Source: Hydrogenophaga sp. (GTDB taxonomy: Bacteria; Pseudomonadota; Gammaproteobacteria; Burkholderiales; Burkholderiaceae). From it: 19,054 bases of DNA. The position numbers were made by a program, and so were the translations under genes. The DNA lies in assembly GCA_025458545.1 (NCBI GenBank), contig JALOSH010000008.1, positions 1 to 19,054 of the forward strand. Direction: 5' to 3'. Positions 14,266-19,054 of this stretch are shown piece after piece (the first letter of the stretch is position 1; every line of letters starts with the position of its first letter). The notes beneath the pieces are model-generated. The model saw only the letters and a list, made by a program, of their open reading frames with translations. It did no database searches and was not told the origin of the DNA.

Positions 14266-15119
14266 CCGTGAACGCGGTCGGCGAGCAGGCTCCAGACCGG
14301 GGTGACGCTGCCCGGCAGATCGGGCAGTTCCCCGAGGTCGGTGTGGCTTTCGTCCGGGCTGTGGAAATCGCTGCCGCGTGAGGCCACCAGGTCGAACTCG
14401 CGGCAGAAGTCGGCGTACTTCACATAGTCGGCTTGACCGTGGGCGCCGGTCACCACCTCCACGCCCTGACCGCCAAGCGCCTTGAAATCGGTGAAGAGTG
14501 CGTACTCTTCGTTGGCGGTGAATTTGTAGCGACCGGGGTGAGCGATCACCGCCACGCCACCCGCGCCGGTGATCCAGCCCACCGCGTCGCGCAGTGTGGC
14601 CCAGCGGTGCGGCACAAAGCCGGGTTTGCCTTCGGTGATGTACTTGCGGAACACCTCGTTGGTCTCTTTGCAGACACCGATTTCCACCAGGTAGCGGGCG
14701 AAGTGCGAGCGCGAAATCAGCTCCGGGTTGCCAACGTATTTGAGCGCGCCCTCAAAGACGCCCGGGATGCCGACCCGCGCCAGGTCATCGCTCATCTCGC
14801 GCGCGCGCTCCTCGCGCCCGCCACGGGTCTGGCGCAGACCTTCGACCAGCGCCGGGTTGTGGTGGTCGAAGCCCAGGCCGACGATGTGCACCGTGACACC
14901 GGCAAAGGTGACCGAAATCTCGGCGCCAGTGAGGTAGGGCAGGCCCTCTGCCTGGGCCGCGGCGATGGCGCGGTCCTGACCACCGATCTCGTCGTGGTCG
15001 GTCAAGGACCACAACTCCACACCCTTGGCCTTGGCGCGCTGCGCCAGCACTTCGGGCGTGAGCGTGCCGTCGGACACGACGGAATGGCAATGCAGGTCGG
15101 CGTTGAGGATGTGGGTCAC
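14262..15119 (-). CDS. PHP-domain phosphoesterase (3',5'-nucleoside bisphosphate phosphatase / RNase AM type)
   Basis: A 285-residue cytoplasmic protein starting at GTG 15119 (MTHILNADLHCHSVVSDGTL). PHP metal motifs: DLHCHS near residue 8, SLTDHDEIGG near 40, GAEISVTFAGVTVHIVG, AVIAHPGRYKF near 195, and ASRGSDFHSPDESH near 250. This is the YciV/TrpH-type PHP family, whose studied members remove the 3' phosphate from nucleoside 3',5'-bisphosphates and act as 5'-3' exonucleases on RNA. It heads the operon that continues with the transporter (4-nt overlap). No strong ribosome site is seen before the GTG; no in-frame ATG offers a better start. Confidence 0.93.
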   Translation of the reverse strand: MTHILNADLHCHSVVSDGTLTPEVLAQRAKAKGVELWSLTDHDEIGGQDRAIAAAQAEGLPYLTGAEISVTFAGVTVHIVGLGFDHHNPALVEGLRQTRGGREERAREMSDDLARVGIPGVFEGALKYVGNPELISRSHFARYLVEIGVCKETNEVFRKYITEGKPGFVPHRWATLRDAVGWITGAGGVAVIAHPGRYKFTANEEYALFTDFKALGGQGVEVVTGAHGQADYVKYADFCREFDLVASRGSDFHSPDESHTDLGELPDLPGSVTPVWSLLADRVHG

Positions 15120-15199
15120 AAGGCCATTTTAGGTTCGAAGAGAAGCCAGCGCTGACACAAGATGCGAGACCCGCGACAGCAGAAGTGCCTTCACCCAAG

Positions 15200-15275
15200 A
15201 ACACCGCGGAACGGGCTTTGCCCGGCCGCAGGTGTTGCCCCCTGGGGGGTGACGCCGCAGGCGGCGCGGGGGGTC
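15200..15275. repeat. Palindromic GC-rich repeat abutting the ppc stop codon
   Basis: Three nested or adjacent hairpins. AACACC-GCGG pairs with CCGC-A-GGTGTT, enclosing CGGGC-TTT-GCCCG (15200-15236). CCCCC-T-GGGGG follows at 15238-15248, then GCCGC-A-GGCGGC (15254-15265) and a G run reaching the ppc stop (15274-15276). This resembles the REP-like intergenic palindromes I recall in Comamonadaceae. It may act as the terminator or mRNA-stabilising 3' end of ppc. Confidence 0.75.
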
Positions 15276-18219
15276 AGCCTGTATTCCGCAACCCAGCCGC
15301 AATCCCGTTGATGGAAATGTGGATGCCTCGGCGCACCTTTTCGTCCCGGTCGGCATGGTTTTCGCCCGCCCGGTAGCGCCTCACCAGCTCGACCTGGAGG
15401 TGGTGCAGTGGATCGATGTAGGGGAAGCGGTGGCGCATGGAGCGTTGCAAGGCGGCGTTGTTCACCAGGCGTTTTTTTGCGCCAGTGATGAGCGACAACG
15501 CATCGGCCGTTCGGTGCCATTCGGCCTCGATGGCACTGAACACCTTGTTGCGCAGCTTCTTGTCTTCCACCAGTTCGGCGTAACGCGAAGCCAGGGCCAG
15601 ATCGCTCTTGGCCATCACCATGTCCATGTTGGACAGCAAGGTGCTGAAAAACGGCCACTGCTGCACCATTTTTTGCAACAGGGCCTTGCGGGCCGCCAAG
15701 CCCTTGGGGCCGTCCTGGTGCAGGAAGTGGTGCACCGCCGAACCAAAGCCATACCAGCCCGGCAGGGTCAGGCGGCACTGGCCCCAGCTGAAGCCCCAGG
15801 GGATGGCGCGCAGGTCTTCGATTTTTTGCGTGGCTTTGCGCGAGGCCGGGCGGGAGCCGATGTTGAGTTCCGCGATCTCGCGGATGGGGGTGGCGGCAAA
15901 AAAGTAGTCGGCGAAGCGGGGGGTGTCGTACACCAGGGCGCGGTACGCGGACATGCTGGCGGTGGACAGCTCGGCCGCCACGTCCAGAAAGGCCTGGGGC
16001 GCGTTGCGCGTGGGTTGCAGCAGCGTGGCCTCCAGGGTGGCGGCCACCAGGGTCTCCAGGTTGCGGCGCCCGATCTCGGGGTTGGCGTATTTGGAGCCGA
16101 TCACCTCGCCCTGTTCGGTCAGGCGGATCTGGCCTCGCACCGTACCGGGCGGCTGCGCCAGGATGGCCTGGTAGCTCGGGCCGCCGCCGCGTCCGACCGT
16201 ACCGCCTCGGCCATGGAACATGCGAAGACGGATGCCCCCACGCTGCCCCGCTGCGCGTGGTCCGCTACCCCCCGTGGGGGCTGATTCGCCTTGGGGTGGC
16301 CCCGCGGTGAATCGTTCGCTCTCGCTGTTGAGGCTGTCGAACAGCTCCACCAGCGCGATCTCGGCGCGGTACAGCTCCCAGTTGCTGGTGAAGATGCCAC
16401 CGTCTTTGTTGGAGTCGGAGTAGCCGAGCATGATGTCCTGCTCGCTGTAGCCATCGTGCGCACCGCGGTGCACCATGGCCCGCACGCCGGGCAGGGCGTA
16501 GTAGTCGCGCATGATGGGGGCTGCGTTGCGCAGGTCTTCAATCGTCTCGAACAGCGGCACCACGATCAGGTCGGCCACCGCGTCTTCGGCCAGCAGGCCG
16601 CGCATCAGTCCGGCCTCCTTTTGCAGCAGCAACACCTCGAGCAGGTCACTCACGGTTTCAGTGTGGCTGATGATGGCGTGGCGGATGGCTTGTGCACCCA
16701 GGCGCTCTCGGCCGGTGCGCGCGTTGTCGAAGATGGCCAGCTCGCTCTGCGCGTGGGCCGAGTAGGTGTGGCCGGGCACGCGCAGCGGGCGCGCGTCGTT
16801 CAGCTGGCGCAGCAGCACGGTGCGCTTGGCGATTTCGTCCAGACCGCTGTAGTCGGTCTCGATGCGCGCGGTGGCGAGCAGCTCGGCCACCACCTCCTCG
16901 TGTTTGTCCGAGCTTTGGCGCAGGTCGATGGTGGCGAGGTGAAACCCGAACACCTGCACCGCGCGGATGAGTGGGCGCAGGCGCGAGCGGGTGAGCGCCG
17001 CGCCGTGGTGAGCGACCAGCGAGGCTTCTATAGTGCGCAGATCGGCCAGCAGTTCGCCGGCGCTGGTGTAGGGGTCTTGTGGCGCCACGGCGTGGCGCGC
17101 GGCCTCACCGCCGGTGAGCGCCTTGAGCGTGGCGGCCAGACGGGCGTACATGCCGGTGAGGGCGCGGCGGTAGGGTTCGTCCTGACGGTGGGCGTTGGTG
17201 TCCGGCGAGCGTTCGGCCAGGGCCTTCATGTCGGGGCTCACGCTGGCCAGCATGGCCGATACCGACAGCTCGGCGCCCAGGTGGTGCAGTTGCGTCAGGT
17301 GGTGGCGCAGCACCATGTCGGCCTGGCTGTGCAGGGCCAGTTGCAGCGTCTGAGCGGTCACGTTGGGGTTGCCGTCGCGGTCGCCGCCGATCCATTGACC
17401 CATGCGCAGGAAGGGCGCCACGTGCTGGTCGCTCAGTCCCTCTTCCAGGTCGCGGTAGATGCGCGGGATCTGGGTGAGAAAAGTGGTCTGGTAGTAGCTC
17501 AGCGCGTTCTCGATTTCGTCGGCCACGGTGAGCTTGGTGAAGCGCAGCAGGCGCGTCTGCCAGAGCTGGGTCACGCGGGCGCGCAACTGGGCTTCGAAAT
17601 CGGCCACCTCGCGCGGCAGCAGCTGTTCGCGTTCGGCCAGCAGGTGGGCGATGGCGCGCTCGGCGTCCAGGATGCTCTTGCGCTGGACCTCGGTGGGGTG
17701 TGCGGTGAGCACCGGCGAAATGTGGGCCGCGGCCAGCGTGCGCACCACTTCGGTGGGCGCGATGCCGGCCTGGTGCAGGCGCTGCAGCGTCATCGCCAGG
17801 CTGCCGGCTTGCAGGTCTCCGGCGCGGTCGTGCACCGCACGGCGGCGGATGTGGTGGCGGTCTTCGGCCAGATTGGCCAGGTGGCTGAAGTAAGTGAAAG
17901 CGCGGATCACGCTCACCGTCTGCTGACCCGATAGCCCCTTGAGCAACTTCTTCAGCGCCTTGTCGGCGTCCTGGTCGGCATGGCGCCGAAAGGCCACCGA
18001 CAGTTTGCGGATCTGTTCGATCAGTTCGTAGGCGTCTTCGCCCTCCTGCTCGCGGATCACGTCGCCCAGCACCCGGCCCAGCAGCCGAATGTCGTCGATC
18101 AGTGGCTGGTCCTTGTCGGCCTCGGGCCTGCGTCGTTGGGCGGTCTTGGTGGCGGATCGTGCAGGCGTTCGGCTCATGTCGGGTTCGGGTTGATCGCGGA
18201 GGTTTCGGGCGGGGGTCAT
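15274..18219 (-). CDS. ppc: Phosphoenolpyruvate carboxylase with an in-frame insertion
   Basis: A 981-residue enzyme that carboxylates PEP to oxaloacetate, an anaplerotic step. ATG 18219 is chosen; a TTG four codons upstream and an ATG 14 codons downstream are alternatives. Signatures: catalytic His in [15 protein letters not shown] (about 174), [37 protein letters not shown], the mobile glycine loop [20 protein letters not shown], and the C-terminal [12 protein letters not shown]. About 30 extra residues (about 632-661, Gly/Pro/Ser-rich, with [12 protein letters not shown] and [10 protein letters not shown]) sit between [12 protein letters not shown] and [12 protein letters not shown]. In E. 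coli Ppc as I recall it, only four residues separate LVEL and GIEL. The frame is preserved, so the protein is probably still active. It diverges from hemC. Confidence 0.96.
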   Translation of the reverse strand: MTPARNLRDQPEPDMSRTPARSATKTAQRRRPEADKDQPLIDDIRLLGRVLGDVIREQEGEDAYELIEQIRKLSVAFRRHADQDADKALKKLLKGLSGQQTVSVIRAFTYFSHLANLAEDRHHIRRRAVHDRAGDLQAGSLAMTLQRLHQAGIAPTEVVRTLAAAHISPVLTAHPTEVQRKSILDAERAIAHLLAEREQLLPREVADFEAQLRARVTQLWQTRLLRFTKLTVADEIENALSYYQTTFLTQIPRIYRDLEEGLSDQHVAPFLRMGQWIGGDRDGNPNVTAQTLQLALHSQADMVLRHHLTQLHHLGAELSVSAMLASVSPDMKALAERSPDTNAHRQDEPYRRALTGMYARLAATLKALTGGEAARHAVAPQDPYTSAGELLADLRTIEASLVAHHGAALTRSRLRPLIRAVQVFGFHLATIDLRQSSDKHEEVVAELLATARIETDYSGLDEIAKRTVLLRQLNDARPLRVPGHTYSAHAQSELAIFDNARTGRERLGAQAIRHAIISHTETVSDLLEVLLLQKEAGLMRGLLAEDAVADLIVVPLFETIEDLRNAAPIMRDYYALPGVRAMVHRGAHDGYSEQDIMLGYSDSNKDGGIFTSNWELYRAEIALVELFDSLNSESERFTAGPPQGESAPTGGSGPRAAGQRGGIRLRMFHGRGGTVGRGGGPSYQAILAQPPGTVRGQIRLTEQGEVIGSKYANPEIGRRNLETLVAATLEATLLQPTRNAPQAFLDVAAELSTASMSAYRALVYDTPRFADYFFAATPIREIAELNIGSRPASRKATQKIEDLRAIPWGFSWGQCRLTLPGWYGFGSAVHHFLHQDGPKGLAARKALLQKMVQQWPFFSTLLSNMDMVMAKSDLALASRYAELVEDKKLRNKVFSAIEAEWHRTADALSLITGAKKRLVNNAALQRSMRHRFPYIDPLHHLQVELVRRYRAGENHADRDEKVRRGIHISINGIAAGLRNTG
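16234..16326. repeat. Palindrome-bearing insertion inside the ppc reading frame
   Basis: About 90 bp encode the extra residues of ppc. GCCCCCAC (16234-16241) and GTGGGGGC (16274-16281) are perfect inverted arms about 32 bp apart. The second arm adjoins a CCCC-GTG-GGGG mini-palindrome. The stretch resembles, from memory, GC-rich palindromic repeats that are mostly intergenic in Comamonadaceae. Its length keeps the frame open without a stop. Confidence 0.7.
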
Positions 18220-18311
18220 GCTAGCATCCAAAGACAGTCGAACCGTTACCAGACGGGTACCAAAAAGGCCTGGGCAAACCGCGCCGACCTTGATCTTTTC
18301 TGATCTTCACC

Positions 18312-19054
18312 GTGTCCACTTTTTCAACCACCGCGCCCCTGAACATCACCATCGCCACGCGCGAAAGCAGGCTGGCCCTGTGGCAGGCGGAACACGTCAA
18401 GGCCCTCTTGCAAGACCTGGGCCACCGTGTCACGCTGCTGGGCATGACCACCCAGGGTGACCAGATTCTGGACCGCAGCCTCTCCAAAGTGGGTGGCAAA
18501 GGCCTGTTCGTGAAGGAACTGGAAGTCGCGCTCGAAGAAGGCCGGGCCGACATCGCCGTGCATTCGCTCAAAGATGTGCCGATGGACCTGCCGCCCGGTT
18601 TTGCGCTCGCCTGTGTGATGGAGCGCGAAGACCCGCGCGACGCCTGGGTGTCGCCACATTGCGCCGGGCTGGCCGACTTGCCTCCGGATGGTGTCGTCGG
18701 GACGTCCAGCTTGCGTCGTCTGGTGTTGCTGCGCGATGCGCTCAACGCGCTGGGTCGGCAGGACGTGCGCATCGAGCCGCTGCGCGGCAACCTCGACACG
18801 CGCCTGCGCAAGCTCGACGAAGGCCAGTACCACGCCATCGTGCTGGCGGCCGCCGGGCTCAAACGCCTGGGCTTGTCTTCGCGCATCCGCGCCATCTTTG
18901 AACCCACCCAGTCGCTGCCGGCCGCCGGTCAGGGCGCGCTGGGTATTGAGGTGCGGGCCGATCGCACCGATCTGGTCGAGGCGCTCAAGCCCCTGGTGCA
19001 CCTGGCCAGCTGGCAGCGTGTGGCGGCCGAGCGCACGGTTTCGCGCGCCATGGG
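18312..19054 (+). CDS. hemC: Porphobilinogen deaminase (hydroxymethylbilane synthase), 3' end cut by window edge
   Basis: The GTG at 18312 starts the frame ([20 protein letters not shown]); an in-frame TGA at 18291 rules out longer starts with ATG. 247 complete codons are present. Signatures: [27 protein letters not shown], the [13 protein letters not shown] loop, the catalytic Asp in [24 protein letters not shown] and [12 protein letters not shown]. The frame ends at [10 protein letters not shown], just before the Cys that carries the dipyrromethane cofactor, which lies outside the window. The enzyme joins four porphobilinogen molecules in tetrapyrrole synthesis. It diverges from ppc across about 90 bp that must hold both promoters; I see no clear consensus there. 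Confidence 0.96.
   Translation, partial: MSTFSTTAPLNITIATRESRLALWQAEHVKALLQDLGHRVTLLGMTTQGDQILDRSLSKVGGKGLFVKELEVALEEGRADIAVHSLKDVPMDLPPGFALACVMEREDPRDAWVSPHCAGLADLPPDGVVGTSSLRRLVLLRDALNALGRQDVRIEPLRGNLDTRLRKLDEGQYHAIVLAAAGLKRLGLSSRIRAIFEPTQSLPAAGQGALGIEVRADRTDLVEALKPLVHLASWQRVAAERTVSRAM

Noticed and set aside
12643..14271. Long plus-strand open frame opposite the YciO-like and transporter genes
   Set aside because: Gln/His/Arg-rich antisense shadow spanning two recognised genes.
16291..17934. Long plus-strand open frame (547 codons) opposite ppc
   Set aside because: Antisense shadow of a strongly supported ppc; its low-complexity Val/Gln/His/Gly-rich composition is typical of the reverse complement of GC-rich genes.

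Overview
The window reads as chromosome of a GC-rich betaproteobacterium in Burkholderiales, most likely Comamonadaceae and perhaps Hydrogenophaga-like. This rests on codon use, on a long TrpS with a C-terminal extension, on the trpS / M50 protease / YciO / DMT transporter / PHP phosphatase / ppc / hemC gene order, and on palindromic GC-rich repeats of a kind I recall from that family. The genus is an inference.

Layout. (1) 1-1528, minus strand: a two-gene unit of a small outer-membrane beta-barrel-like protein followed by a secreted subtilisin-family protease that runs off the left edge. (2) About 1854-8175: a small integrative element of about 6.3 kb at the 3' end of a tRNA-Ser(CGA) gene. 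It carries a tyrosine recombinase next to the tRNA, an unknown gene coupled to it, an AlpA-type regulator, a winged-helix-like protein and a set of unknown small genes, all on the minus strand. The ends carry matching 19-bp repeats made of TGCCCCC heptamers. The recombinase reading frame is interrupted by an in-frame TGA where this family normally has a Trp. (3) 8353-10427: a membrane sensor kinase and a NarL/LuxR-type response regulator facing each other convergently. (4) 10586-15119, minus strand: a housekeeping run of trpS, an M50 metalloprotease, a YciO/Sua5-like protein, a DMT transporter and a PHP-domain phosphatase. (5) 15274-18219: ppc (phosphoenolpyruvate carboxylase) on the minus strand, divergent from hemC, which starts at 18312 and runs off the right edge.

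The element looks like a minimal satellite-like island (integrase, AlpA, DNA-binding protein, unknown cargo) without phage structural genes, primase or conjugation genes. Before insertion the tRNA-Ser gene probably read straight into the terminator now stranded at 1814-1848. The element supplies a replacement terminator at 8086-8109.

The most unusual signals are: a palindrome-bearing stretch of about 90 bp inserted in frame in ppc, just before the catalytic glycine-rich loop, with a second palindromic repeat abutting the ppc stop codon; the nonsense codon and possible re-initiation in the integrase; heptamer sites overlapping the integrase start; a possible zinc-finger gene spread over three frames; and an acidic-protein plus small-membrane-protein pair of unknown function.
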